Positions 33,031 through 41,466 of a stretch of 64,000 bases of DNA are shown piece after piece; within the stretch, counting starts at the first letter, position 1, and every line of letters starts with the position of its first letter. The notes beneath the pieces were generated by a model, which saw nothing but the letters and a program-made list of their open reading frames with translations, was not told the DNA's origin and made no database searches. Location of the stretch: the NCBI GenBank assembly GCA_023388335.1, contig JAEWGL010000159.1, forward strand, positions 1 to 64,000. Direction: 5' to 3'. Origin of the DNA: Pseudomonadota bacterium. GTDB lineage: Bacteria > Pseudomonadota > Gammaproteobacteria > Pseudomonadales > Pseudomonadaceae. The translations under genes and the position numbers were made by a program.

Positions 33031-33561
33031 GCTTTTTCGATGAGTGGCACGCTCTGGTTGGACTCGCATGTTGGGCGGGGTTTTGCACCAGCTTCGTTAT
33101 TTGAACACATCCCTTTCCTGCCTGTGGCGCTTGGACACGTGTCGCGGTACAGCCCCATCAAAATAGTGGCTATTCGCAGGGACTTATCTGTCTGCGACAA
33201 CAACGATTCTGTTAACGACAGTACTTGATTCTTATCCCAGACCGTTGGCCCCTGAAAAACCTGGGAAAAGTGAGTATTCGATGTATTTTGATTGAATTCA
33301 TTAGGTATACACAAAGAATACAATTCCATTGACCGTCTTCAGATCCCATGCGAGTCTGCGGTTCAGGTCAACGATTGCCCGTGCACACAGGGGTTCCAAG
33401 CGAACCGACGCGCCAATGAAACGCTGGCTCCAGGCGTCACGTACGGCAGGCAGCGAGCGCGATATACCGCGCGCCGCAATCGGCGCCCGCAGGTGAATTT
33501 CAATAAAAAAAGGGTTGGCCTTGCCGCCGGCCCACGCCAACACCACGACAGGAGCTACACC
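33031..33561. other. Intergenic region before the betaine-type ABC transporter
   Basis: About 530 bases without a credible gene; small frames on both strands lack ribosome-binding sites. An A-rich stretch at 33504-33511 and a GTTGGC...GCCAAC inverted repeat just before the binding protein gene are visible. The ABC operon promoter must lie here. Confidence 0.5.
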
Positions 33562-34419
33562 ATGAATCGCATCCGCAAGGCGCTCTGCACACTGGCAATG
33601 GCCGGCATCGGCCTGTTCCAGGCCCAAGCCCAGGCCGAAGAAAAGGTCATCAACATGGGCACGTTGTCCTGGGAGGACCTCACGCCGATCACCGGCATCA
33701 CCAAGAAGGCGCTGGAAGATGCCGGCTACAAGGTGAACGTCACCGCCTTCTCCGAAGTCGGCATTGCCTACGCCGCTCTGGGCAAGGGGGACGTGCAGGT
33801 ATTGGCTTCGCAGATCGATTACGCAATGCAGGATTACTGGAACAAGAACAAGAACCGCCTTGAGAAGATCTCGCCGGTATCGCACGGCCTTTACCAGGCC
33901 ATCGCGGTACCGAAGTACGTGACCATCGATTCGGTGGAGCAGCTCAACGAGAACGCCGAGAAGTTCGGCAACAAGATCGTCGGCATCGAGCCGGGGTCGG
34001 GCTTGATGAACGAGACAGCCAACGCGGTCAAGCAATACAACCTCAAGCTCAACTTGCTAGAAGGTAGCACCGCTGCGATGACCGCGGCGCTGAAATCGGC
34101 GGTCGACCGGAAGGAATGGGTCGCCGTGACACTGTGGGATCCGTCGTGGATGTTCCAGAAGTTCGACGTCAAGTTCCTCAAGGATCCCAAGGGTGTCTTC
34201 TCCCCACCTCAGGGCTACTACTGGATCGGCCAGAAAGGCTTCTCCGCCGAGAACCCGCAGGCACGTGAAGTCATCGCCAGCGTCTATGTCCCTCTCGCCG
34301 ACATTAGCGCGATCAATGGTGCTGTAAAGGATGGCCAGTCCATGGACGAGGCTGTCAAGGCCTGGGCCGACAGCCACGCCGACCTGATGAAACGTTGGAA
34401 CAACATAAAAAAATACTGA
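33562..34419 (+). CDS. Glycine betaine/quaternary ammonium ABC transporter binding protein (OpuAC family)
   Basis: A 285-residue exported substrate-binding protein. The signal peptide ends near residue 25 (LFQAQAQAEE). The OpuAC-type fold shows INMGTLSWEDLTPITG, DYWNKNKNRLEKISPVSHGLYQAIAVPKYV, GIEPGSGLM and VTLWDPSWMFQKFDVKFLKDP. The tryptophans in these segments are the sort that form aromatic cages for quaternary ammonium groups. AGGAG precedes ATG 33562. It is the first gene of a four-gene transporter operon. The exact substrate (betaine, choline, carnitine or another onium compound) is not determinable by eye. Confidence 0.88.
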   Translation: MNRIRKALCTLAMAGIGLFQAQAQAEEKVINMGTLSWEDLTPITGITKKALEDAGYKVNVTAFSEVGIAYAALGKGDVQVLASQIDYAMQDYWNKNKNRLEKISPVSHGLYQAIAVPKYVTIDSVEQLNENAEKFGNKIVGIEPGSGLMNETANAVKQYNLKLNLLEGSTAAMTAALKSAVDRKEWVAVTLWDPSWMFQKFDVKFLKDPKGVFSPPQGYYWIGQKGFSAENPQAREVIASVYVPLADISAINGAVKDGQSMDEAVKAWADSHADLMKRWNNIKKY

Positions 34420-34494
34420 GTGACCTTTTACTGCCACGGCCGAACTTGAATCCAACAAGAGCAAACCAGAAACCTCTGGTTCGTCGGGTGCACA

Positions 34495-35607
34495 ATGAAC
34501 ACGAATACCGCTGAAGAAGTGCTGATTGATTGCCGCTGCGTATGGAAGGTGTTTGGTGACAAGGCCCCTGCCGCCATGCAGGCCTACCGTGAGCGCGGCT
34601 TGTCGAAGAAGCAGGTATTGCAGGACTACGGCTGCGTGGTCGGTGTCTCGGATGTCAGCCTGCAGGTCCGCCGCGGCGAGATCTACTGCATCATGGGCCT
34701 GTCAGGCAGCGGCAAGTCGACCCTGATCCGCTTGCTCAATCGGCTGATCATGCCTAGCGCAGGGGAAGTTCTGGTCAAAGGCAAGGACATCGCCAAGCTC
34801 GATGGCGTGGCCCTGCGCGAAGTGCGCGCCAAGCACATCGGCATGGTGTTCCAGAGCGTCGCGCTGCTGCCCCATCGCACGGTATTGGAGAACGCGGCCT
34901 TCGGCCTGGAAGTCCAGGGCGTGGGCAAGCCCAAGCGTCACGCGGTGGCCGAGCAGGCCCTGGCCAAGGTCGGCCTGAGTGACTGGGCCGCGCGCTACCC
35001 GGATGAGCTGTCCGGCGGCATGCAGCAACGTGTCGGCCTGGCCCGGGCGATCACCTCGGACCCGGAAATCATCCTGATGGACGAGCCCTTCAGCGCCCTC
35101 GATCCATTGATTCGCCGCCAGCTGCAGGACGAGTTCCGCAAGCTGACCAAGTCCCTGGGCAAGTCGGCCGTGTTCATCACCCATGACCTGGAAGAAGCGA
35201 TCCGCATCGGCGATCGCATCGCCATCATGAAGGATGGAATGATCATCCAGGAAGGCACGGCGGAGGACATCGTCCTCAGCCCTGCCGACGATTATGTCGC
35301 AGAATTCGTCGCGGGGATCTCCCGGCTGCACCTGGTCAAGGCCCATTCGATCATGACCTCGCCGGCGCACTACCGCGCGGCCCATCCCGGCGTTGACCTC
35401 GGCACCCTGAACAGTGCCAGCCCGCAGAGCGACCTCGATGAGCTGATCAACCTGATGGTGCGCTCCGGGCAGGATGCGCTGTCGGTGGTGCAGGATGGCG
35501 CGCTGGTCGGCATCATCACCCAGCGCGACCTGCTGCGCGGCGTCCAGGGCACACCGCGGACCGAGGCCTGCGACCCGTCGCCTAGCCAGGTGGAGAAGTC
35601 CTTATGA
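34495..35607 (+). CDS. Glycine betaine/proline-type ABC transporter ATPase (ProV/OpuAA family)
   Basis: A 370-residue ABC ATPase. Walker A is GLSGSGKST (about 68-76), the signature is LSGGMQQRVGLARA, and Walker B is EIILMDEPFSALDP. The N-terminal FGDKAPAAMQAYRERGLSK extension before the ABC core is typical of ProV-like proteins. A C-terminal CBS region (ELINLMVRSGQDALSVVQDGALVGIITQRDLLRG) probably senses ionic strength or nucleotides. Its stop overlaps the first permease start (ATGA at 35604-35607). Confidence 0.92.
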   Translation: MNTNTAEEVLIDCRCVWKVFGDKAPAAMQAYRERGLSKKQVLQDYGCVVGVSDVSLQVRRGEIYCIMGLSGSGKSTLIRLLNRLIMPSAGEVLVKGKDIAKLDGVALREVRAKHIGMVFQSVALLPHRTVLENAAFGLEVQGVGKPKRHAVAEQALAKVGLSDWAARYPDELSGGMQQRVGLARAITSDPEIILMDEPFSALDPLIRRQLQDEFRKLTKSLGKSAVFITHDLEEAIRIGDRIAIMKDGMIIQEGTAEDIVLSPADDYVAEFVAGISRLHLVKAHSIMTSPAHYRAAHPGVDLGTLNSASPQSDLDELINLMVRSGQDALSVVQDGALVGIITQRDLLRGVQGTPRTEACDPSPSQVEKSL

Positions 35608-36464
35608 ACCCTGAAGACTTCGCCGCCGCCTTCGACGAGCGCGTCGATGCCGGGCTGGAGTGGCTGTCCGAGCATGGCGCTGCCGTGTTCGACCTGCTCA
35701 ACGATGCGCTCAAGGGACTGTACCAGGCTGTGTATTGGCTGTTCGAGATAACGCCCGTCTATGTGATGATCGCGCTCATCGGCCTGCTCGCCTGGCGCGT
35801 GACCGGCCACCTGCGCTTCGCTATGGGTGCCGCCTTGGCCCTGGGACTTTGCGCGCTCATGGGCCTTTGGGCGCAGACCATGAGCACCCTGGCACTGGTG
35901 CTCACCGCCACCAGCCTGGCCCTGGCGGTGGGCATCCCCGCCGGAGTGGCGGCAGGCCTGTCGCCGTCGCTCAAGCGCGTCTGCGAACCGTTGCTCGACC
36001 TGCTGCAGACCCTGCCCCCCTACATCTACCTATTACCCGCGATCGCCCTGCTCGGCTACGGCACCGCCACCGCACTGGTCGCCACCTTCATCGTCGCCGT
36101 GCCGCCGGTGCTGCGCCTGACGGCGCTGGGCATCAGCCTGACGCCCAAGGTGTTCCTGGAACTGGGCCAGGCCACCGGCACCACGGCCTGGCAGCAGTTC
36201 TACAAGATCCGCCTGCCGTTCGCCCTGCCGAGCATCATGGCCGGGGTCAACCAGAGCCTGATGATGGCCTTCGGCATGGTGGTGATCGCCGGTATCGTGG
36301 GCTCCGGCGGCCTGGGCGAAGTGATCTATGGCGCCATCCGCACCCTGGATGTGGCCCGCTCGATCAACGCCGCGATCGCTATCGTCATCCTCACCCTGAT
36401 CCTCGACCGCCTGGCACAAAGCACCACCAGCCTCGCAAGGAAGGCCAGCCATGACAGCCACTGA
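35604..36464 (+). CDS. Betaine-type ABC transporter permease 1 (ProW/OpuAB family)
   Basis: A 286-residue inner-membrane permease. After a polar N-terminal segment of about 45 residues come six or seven helices. The binding-protein-dependent transport motif lies at ELGQATGTTAWQQFYKIRLPFALPSIMAGVNQSLMM. It is coupled to the ATPase (4-base overlap) and to the second permease (14-base overlap). The two permeases are similar along their length (for example LLDLLQTLPPYIYLLPAIALLGYG versus ILNVMQTVPPWVYLIPAVMIFSLG) and probably form a heterodimer. Confidence 0.9.
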   Translation: MNPEDFAAAFDERVDAGLEWLSEHGAAVFDLLNDALKGLYQAVYWLFEITPVYVMIALIGLLAWRVTGHLRFAMGAALALGLCALMGLWAQTMSTLALVLTATSLALAVGIPAGVAAGLSPSLKRVCEPLLDLLQTLPPYIYLLPAIALLGYGTATALVATFIVAVPPVLRLTALGISLTPKVFLELGQATGTTAWQQFYKIRLPFALPSIMAGVNQSLMMAFGMVVIAGIVGSGGLGEVIYGAIRTLDVARSINAAIAIVILTLILDRLAQSTTSLARKASHDSH

Positions 36465-37302
36465 CTTCACCTTTTCGCCGGGCACCTACCTGGCTCCAGG
36501 CGTGGACTGGCTGAACGCCAACCTGCACCCACTGTTCGCCGCCATCAGCCACCTCATCGAACTGGTGCTGGGCGCTATCGAAGGGGCGCTGCTGTCGGTC
36601 CCGGCCTATGCGCTGATCGCGGGTGTGACGCTCCTCACGGCGATCTTCATCAGCCGCCGCGCCGGCCTGCTAGCCGCCTGCATGCTGGGCTTCTGCTGGA
36701 TCAGCGGGTTCTGGACGGCGTCGATGCAGACCATCGCGCTGGTCTCGGTGTCAGTGCTGATCTCGGTAGCCATCGCCTTCCCGCTGGGCGTCCTGGCGGC
36801 ACGGGTCAAGCGCCTGGAAGCTACCCTCGGGCCGATCCTCAATGTCATGCAGACGGTGCCACCGTGGGTCTACCTGATCCCGGCGGTGATGATCTTCAGC
36901 CTTGGCAAGGTGCCAGCGATTATCGCCACCATCATCTATGGCATCCCGCCCATGCTGCGTCTGACCACCCTGGCGTTCAACCAGGTGCCCAAGGACCTGC
37001 TGGAACTTGGCCAGGCAACCGGCGCGGCGCCCGGCACCATCCTCCTGAAGATCGAGCTGCCCTGCGCCATGCCGACCCTGCTGGTCGGCCTCAATCAGTG
37101 CATCCTGCTGTCGCTGGCCATGGTCGTGCTGGCCGGGCTGGTCGGTGCGGGGGGGCTAGGCGCCGAAGTGACCCGGGGGCTGACGCGCATGGAGATGGGC
37201 CTGGGGCTGCGTGCGGGGCTTGCCATCGTCGCTGTGGCCTTGCTGCTCGACCGTCTCTCGCGTGGGGCGTTGGAGCGGCGGACGGCACGCAGCGTGGCGT
37301 GA
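36451..37302 (+). CDS. Betaine-type ABC transporter permease 2 (ProW/OpuAB family)
   Basis: A 283-residue permease paralogous to permease 1. It has the same topology and the EAA-type coupling motif ELGQATGAAPGTILLKIELPCAMPTLLVGLNQCILL. A tandem duplication likely produced the pair. Many ProU-like systems use a homodimer of one permease; two distinct permeases, as in some Pseudomonas quaternary-amine systems, suggest a different or broader substrate. It is the last gene of the transporter operon. Confidence 0.9.
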   Translation: MTATDFTFSPGTYLAPGVDWLNANLHPLFAAISHLIELVLGAIEGALLSVPAYALIAGVTLLTAIFISRRAGLLAACMLGFCWISGFWTASMQTIALVSVSVLISVAIAFPLGVLAARVKRLEATLGPILNVMQTVPPWVYLIPAVMIFSLGKVPAIIATIIYGIPPMLRLTTLAFNQVPKDLLELGQATGAAPGTILLKIELPCAMPTLLVGLNQCILLSLAMVVLAGLVGAGGLGAEVTRGLTRMEMGLGLRAGLAIVAVALLLDRLSRGALERRTARSVA

Positions 37303-37445
37303 GGCTCGACTTGCCTGGGGCCGACATGCCGCCCATCGCGGCCGGTCCGGTGCCCCCGGCAAGGCACGCTCCAGCGCGAGATCATCACGACTGCGCCTGA
37401 CCTGAAATAAATACGACCTGCCCCAGGCAGCGTCGTCAACCCTGA

Positions 37446-37476
37446 CTGGCGGGCCGCCTTCCACGCGGCCCGCCAG
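37446..37476 (+). terminator. Perfect 12-bp hairpin after the ABC operon
   Basis: CTGGCGGGCCGC (37446-37457) pairs fully with GCGGCCCGCCAG (37465-37476) around a seven-base loop, extended by one A-T pair. It separates the ABC operon from the AraC-type gene. No long T-run follows. Confidence 0.65.
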
Positions 37477-37503
37477 TTGCATGACTGTACGAGTGAGTTA
37501 CCC

Positions 37504-38559
37504 GTGGTCTTCCAACGATCATTCAGCTCCACCCTGAAAAGCCAGAACCAACGCTTCATCGAGCCGCAGCCCAGCCAGCGCCCACGCCCGGCGCGCATCG
37601 GCTTCGTGCTGCTGGAGCACTTCTCCCTTCCTGCCTTCACCCAGGCGCTGGACACCCTGGTCACCGCCAACCTGATCCAGCCCAGTGCCTTTGCCACCAC
37701 CACCTTCAGCGTCAGCGGCGCTTCGGTGGTCAGCGACCTGGGCCTGGTGATCTGCCCGGATGCCGCGCTCGACCCAGCGCAACTGGAAGGGCTTGACCTG
37801 CTGGTCGTCTGCGGCGGCCTGCGCACCGCCTTGCGCGCCGATGCCGAACTGAGCCACGGCCTGCACACAGCGGCGAAGAAAGGCACGGCCCTGGCGGGGC
37901 TGTGGAATGGTGCCTGGTTCCTCGGCCAGGCCGGTCTGCTCGACGGCTACCGTTGCGCGGTGCACCCCGAGCAACGGGCGGCGGTGGCCGAGATTTCCGG
38001 GCATAGCCAGGTGTCCAGCGAAAGCTTCGTGGTCGATCGCGACCGCCTCACCGCCGCAAGCCCCGCAGGCGCCTTCAACATGGTGCTGGAGTGGATCGGC
38101 AAGGGTCATGGGCAGGAGCTGGTTGAAGCGGTGGTCAATATCCTGGCCTTCGAAGTGACCCGCTACCGCCGGGTGCAACCGACCGTGCAGGCCAACATCA
38201 GCGCACCGCTGCGCGAAGCCATCAAGCTGATGGCTGCCAACCTTGAGGAGCCACTGAGCCAGGACCAGCTCGCAGCGTATGTGGGACGTTCCAAACGCCA
38301 GATCGGCCGGCTGTTCCAGTTGCAGCTGCAGACCACACCCGTGCGCTACTACCTGGAACTGCGCATCACCGAAAGCCGACGCCTGTTGCAATACTCCGAC
38401 CTGCCGATCCTGGACGTCGCGGTGGCCTGTGGCTTCGTCTCTGCCAGCCATTTCAGCAAGTGTTATGCCTCGTTCTATGGCCACAGCCCATCCAAGGAAA
38501 CGCGCTACGGTTGCATCAAGGCAGGAGCGCGTAAGCACGCCCCCACTGTGCTGAACTGA
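37504..38559 (+). CDS. AraC family regulator with DJ-1/PfpI-like N-terminal domain (GbdR-like)
   Basis: A 351-residue regulator. The N-terminal glutamine amidotransferase-like (DJ-1/PfpI) domain covers about 30-210 (RIGFVLLEHFSLPAFTQALDTL, LVVCGGL, LAGLWNGAWFLGQAGLLDGY). The AraC helix-turn-helix domain is at about 235-335 (AAYVGRSKRQIGRLFQ and ILDVAVACGFVSASHFSKCYASFYGHSP). The nucleophilic Cys of active amidotransferases is replaced (LWNGAW). The same architecture is found in GbdR, CdhR and SouR, which sense betaine, carnitine and sarcosine. The start is GTG 37504. It is adjacent to the quaternary-amine transporter it probably controls. Confidence 0.9.
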   Translation: MVFQRSFSSTLKSQNQRFIEPQPSQRPRPARIGFVLLEHFSLPAFTQALDTLVTANLIQPSAFATTTFSVSGASVVSDLGLVICPDAALDPAQLEGLDLLVVCGGLRTALRADAELSHGLHTAAKKGTALAGLWNGAWFLGQAGLLDGYRCAVHPEQRAAVAEISGHSQVSSESFVVDRDRLTAASPAGAFNMVLEWIGKGHGQELVEAVVNILAFEVTRYRRVQPTVQANISAPLREAIKLMAANLEEPLSQDQLAAYVGRSKRQIGRLFQLQLQTTPVRYYLELRITESRRLLQYSDLPILDVAVACGFVSASHFSKCYASFYGHSPSKETRYGCIKAGARKHAPTVLN

Positions 38560-38574
38560 ATCAGACCGGCTGGC

Positions 38575-39984
38575 TCAGACGACCGGCCCCGCCATCGCCA
38601 GTTGCTGCGAGCGAGCATGGCGCCTGCTGCTGAGGATGCCCAGCAGCAGGATGACGGTGGCCAATGCCAGGGTCAGACTGACCTCCAGGCGATGCTGGGG
38701 CATCACGAACATCACCCCCAAGGCAAAGATGATGAAGACGATCACTGCCCAGGTCAGCCACGGGTAGAGCCACATCTTGAAAGCGATCTCGCTGTTCTGC
38801 TGCTGAAGCAGGGCGCGCATGCGCAGCTGCGAGAAGGCAATCACCAGGTACACCAGCAAGGCGATCGAGCCGGAACTGGCCAGCAGGAAGGCGAACACCT
38901 GGGCGGGGGCGAAGAAGTTGACCAAGGTCGTCAGCATGCCGATCAGGGTGCTGGCGATTACCGCCGCACGGGGCACGCCAGCGGCCGAGGTGCGGTGAAT
39001 GAAGACCGGTGCATCGCCCCGCTTGCTCAGGGAAAAGAGCATGCGCGAGGAGATGTAGATGGACGAGTTCAGGCAGCTGGCCACCGCCACCAGCACCACC
39101 AGATCGACCAGGAACTTGGCGTAGGGGATCTGCATGACTTCCAGGGCGCGCTGGAAGGAACCCTGGGCGGGCAGCAACGGATCGTTCCAGGCTACCACCG
39201 AGATGACGATGAAGATCGACAGCAGGTAGAACACGCTGATGCGCCAGATCACCGAACGCGTCGCGCGGGCGATATTGCGTGCCGGGTCCTTGGATTCGGA
39301 GGCGGCGATGGTCACCGCTTCAGTGCCCAGGTAGCTGAACATGGTCGTCAACAAGGCGCCGATGATCGCCGTCCAGCCGTTGGGCATGAAGCCGCCGTGA
39401 TCACCCACCAGGCGTTGCAGCCCACTCACCTCACGCCCCGGCAGCACACCCACCAGCGCGGCGATACCCAGGCCAATGAACGCGACGATGGCGATCACCT
39501 TGAGCATGGCGAACCAGAACTCGAATTCGCCGTACTTGGCCACGCTGAACAGGTTGGTGGCGGTCAACAGCACCGTCATCGACAGGGCGAACAGCCAAGG
39601 CTCCACCTGCGGGAACCAGTTGCTCAGCACCACACCGGCGGCGATGGCTTCGATCGGGATGACCAGGACCCAGAACCACCAGTACAGCCAACCGATGGTA
39701 AAGCCTGCCCAGCGCCCGATAGCCCGATCGGCGTAGGTGGAAAACGACCCCGTGTCGGGGCTGGCCACCGCCATCTCGCCGAGCATCCGCATCACCAGCA
39801 CCACCAGTGCGCCGGCCAGCGCATAGGCGACGATAGCGGCCGGCCCGGCCATGGCGATGGCATGTCCGGAGCCAACGAACAGCCCCGCGCCGATCACCCC
39901 GGCGATCGATAGCATGGTCACATGGCGCGGCTTGAAGCCCTGCGCCAGCTGATTGCTTGCACATCCTGACGTCGTCATTGTCAT
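38575..39984 (-). CDS. APC family amino acid permease (GabP/AnsP-like)
   Basis: A 469-residue amino acid transporter with twelve predicted helices. The amino acid transport signature is near the N-terminus (MLSIAGVIGAGLFVGSGHAIAMAGPAAIVAYALAG), followed by MRMLGEMAVASPDTGSFSTYADRAIGRWAGFTIGWLYW. It is typical of the GABA/proline/aromatic amino acid permease group. AGGATGACA precedes ATG 39984. It is convergent with the AraC gene (15 bases apart). The substrate is not resolved; GABA or another amine-derived amino acid would fit the surrounding genes. Confidence 0.9.
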   Translation of the reverse strand: MTMTTSGCASNQLAQGFKPRHVTMLSIAGVIGAGLFVGSGHAIAMAGPAAIVAYALAGALVVLVMRMLGEMAVASPDTGSFSTYADRAIGRWAGFTIGWLYWWFWVLVIPIEAIAAGVVLSNWFPQVEPWLFALSMTVLLTATNLFSVAKYGEFEFWFAMLKVIAIVAFIGLGIAALVGVLPGREVSGLQRLVGDHGGFMPNGWTAIIGALLTTMFSYLGTEAVTIAASESKDPARNIARATRSVIWRISVFYLLSIFIVISVVAWNDPLLPAQGSFQRALEVMQIPYAKFLVDLVVLVAVASCLNSSIYISSRMLFSLSKRGDAPVFIHRTSAAGVPRAAVIASTLIGMLTTLVNFFAPAQVFAFLLASSGSIALLVYLVIAFSQLRMRALLQQQNSEIAFKMWLYPWLTWAVIVFIIFALGVMFVMPQHRLEVSLTLALATVILLLGILSSRRHARSQQLAMAGPVV

Positions 39985-40228
39985 CCTGATCCCTGCTTTT
40001 GGACTTGTTATGGGTAGGCGAGGCCATTCATGGCAGACCCCCGCACCGCCAACATAGCCACGGCGACTGCCGGTCAGTTGCTTGCGGCGGTCGTGGAGTT
40101 GGTGCTGAACGCCATGCGAATGCTCTGGGGCGCTGCGCAGCCCACTGCTACCGGACCCCGCATTTGCCTATTGGCCATGCGCTTCTATATTCAGTGAGGC
40201 TCTCCCTGTCTCCAGTCGAGCGCGCTGC

Positions 40229-40825
40229 ATGGCCATACCCGAGCAATTGATCATCTGCGAGCACTGCGACTGTGTGTACCAACGCGTGGCGCTCGTGCGC
40301 CACCAGAAAACCCTCTGCGTACGCTGCGGCGCCGTGCTGCAGCGCTACAACGGTCTGACGGTGCAACAGCGCCTGGCGCTGAGCGTTGCCGCGGCGGTGC
40401 TGTGGCTGTTTGCCAATGCTTACCCAGTGATGAGCATCAGCCTCCAGGGCCTGAAAAACAGCGCCACGCTCTGGGACTCGGTTCTGGCCCTGAGCCAAGG
40501 GCCGATTACCTTCATCGCCATGGTCGCAGCCATCTCGATCATCATCGCCCCGGCCTTCCAGGTGCTGCTGCTGATCTGGGTGCTGGGCTACGCCCTGGCC
40601 GAGCGGCGCTCGCCAGCGTTCAAGCTGTGCATGCGCGGGCTGGAAACCTTGCGCCCGTGGAGCATGCTCGAGGTATGCCTGCTCGGAGCGATGGTGGCGG
40701 TGTTCAAGCTGGCCGGCATGCTCGATGTGCTCCCCGGCATCGGCCTGCTCGCTCTGGCCGCGCTGAGCCTGCTGATGATCCGCATCGCCGGCCGCGATAT
40801 CCGCGACCTGTGGGACACCCCATGA
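40229..40825 (+). CDS. PqiA-like membrane protein, first half
   Basis: A 198-residue protein matching one repeat of PqiA. It has an N-terminal zinc-ribbon-like segment with two C-x2-C pairs (ICEHCDC and LCVRCG) and about four membrane helices. PqiABC-type systems, like Mla and LetAB, are thought to move lipids between inner and outer membranes. In E. coli PqiA carries two such repeats in one chain; here they are two genes whose ends overlap by ATGA (40822-40825). It is the first gene of a four-gene operon. Confidence 0.88.
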   Translation: MAIPEQLIICEHCDCVYQRVALVRHQKTLCVRCGAVLQRYNGLTVQQRLALSVAAAVLWLFANAYPVMSISLQGLKNSATLWDSVLALSQGPITFIAMVAAISIIIAPAFQVLLLIWVLGYALAERRSPAFKLCMRGLETLRPWSMLEVCLLGAMVAVFKLAGMLDVLPGIGLLALAALSLLMIRIAGRDIRDLWDTP

Positions 40826-41466
40826 ACCGACCCGCGACCGCGAGCGAACTCGGCCTGTGCCTGTGCCACAGTTGTGGCCTGGCATGCGACATGCGCGGTG
40901 AACCCCAGTATTGCCCTCGCTGTGACGCACCCTTGCACCGGCGCAAGATCGATTCGTTGAACCGCACCTGGGCCTACCTGCTCGCTGGCCTGGCGTTCTA
41001 CGTGCCGGCCAACCTGCTGCCGGTGATGAACACCACGATGCTCGGCAGCGGTGCCGACAGCACCATCATGAGCGGCGTGCTGGAGTTCTGGCAGCACGGC
41101 GCCTGGGATATCGCGCTGATCATCTTCATCGCCAGCATCGCCGTCCCAGGCATCAAGTTCGTCGTGCTCTCGCTGCTGCTCATCACCGTGCAGCGTGGCA
41201 GTGCCTGGGCGCGCCCGGAGCGCTCGAAGCTCTACCGCTTCGTCGAACTGATCGGCTACTGGTCGATGCTCGACGTGCTGGTGGTCGCGCTGGTCGCTGC
41301 GCTGGTGAAATTCCAGGCCTTGAGCGATATCGAGCCGCGCGTGGGCATCCTGTTCTTCGGCCTGGTGGTGGTCTTCACCATGCTTTCGGCCATGAGCTTC
41401 GACCCCCGCCTGATCTGGGACAACCCACGTGCACAGGAGCGCATGGATGAAGCCGACAGCCACTGA
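40822..41466 (+). CDS. PqiA-like membrane protein, second half
   Basis: A 214-residue second PqiA repeat: a zinc ribbon (LCHSCGLACDMRG...YCPRCDAPL) followed by four membrane helices (AYLLAGLAFYVPANLLPVMN, IALIIFIASIAVPGIKFVVLSLLL and so on). It starts inside the stop of the previous gene and overlaps pqiB by 20 bases. The overlaps suggest tight stoichiometric translation. Confidence 0.9.
   Translation: MNRPATASELGLCLCHSCGLACDMRGEPQYCPRCDAPLHRRKIDSLNRTWAYLLAGLAFYVPANLLPVMNTTMLGSGADSTIMSGVLEFWQHGAWDIALIIFIASIAVPGIKFVVLSLLLITVQRGSAWARPERSKLYRFVELIGYWSMLDVLVVALVAALVKFQALSDIEPRVGILFFGLVVVFTMLSAMSFDPRLIWDNPRAQERMDEADSH

Noticed and set aside
33000..33329. 109-codon minus-strand frame between the GntR and ABC genes
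   Set aside because: There is no ribosome-binding site or family feature; it overlaps the palindromic operator region.
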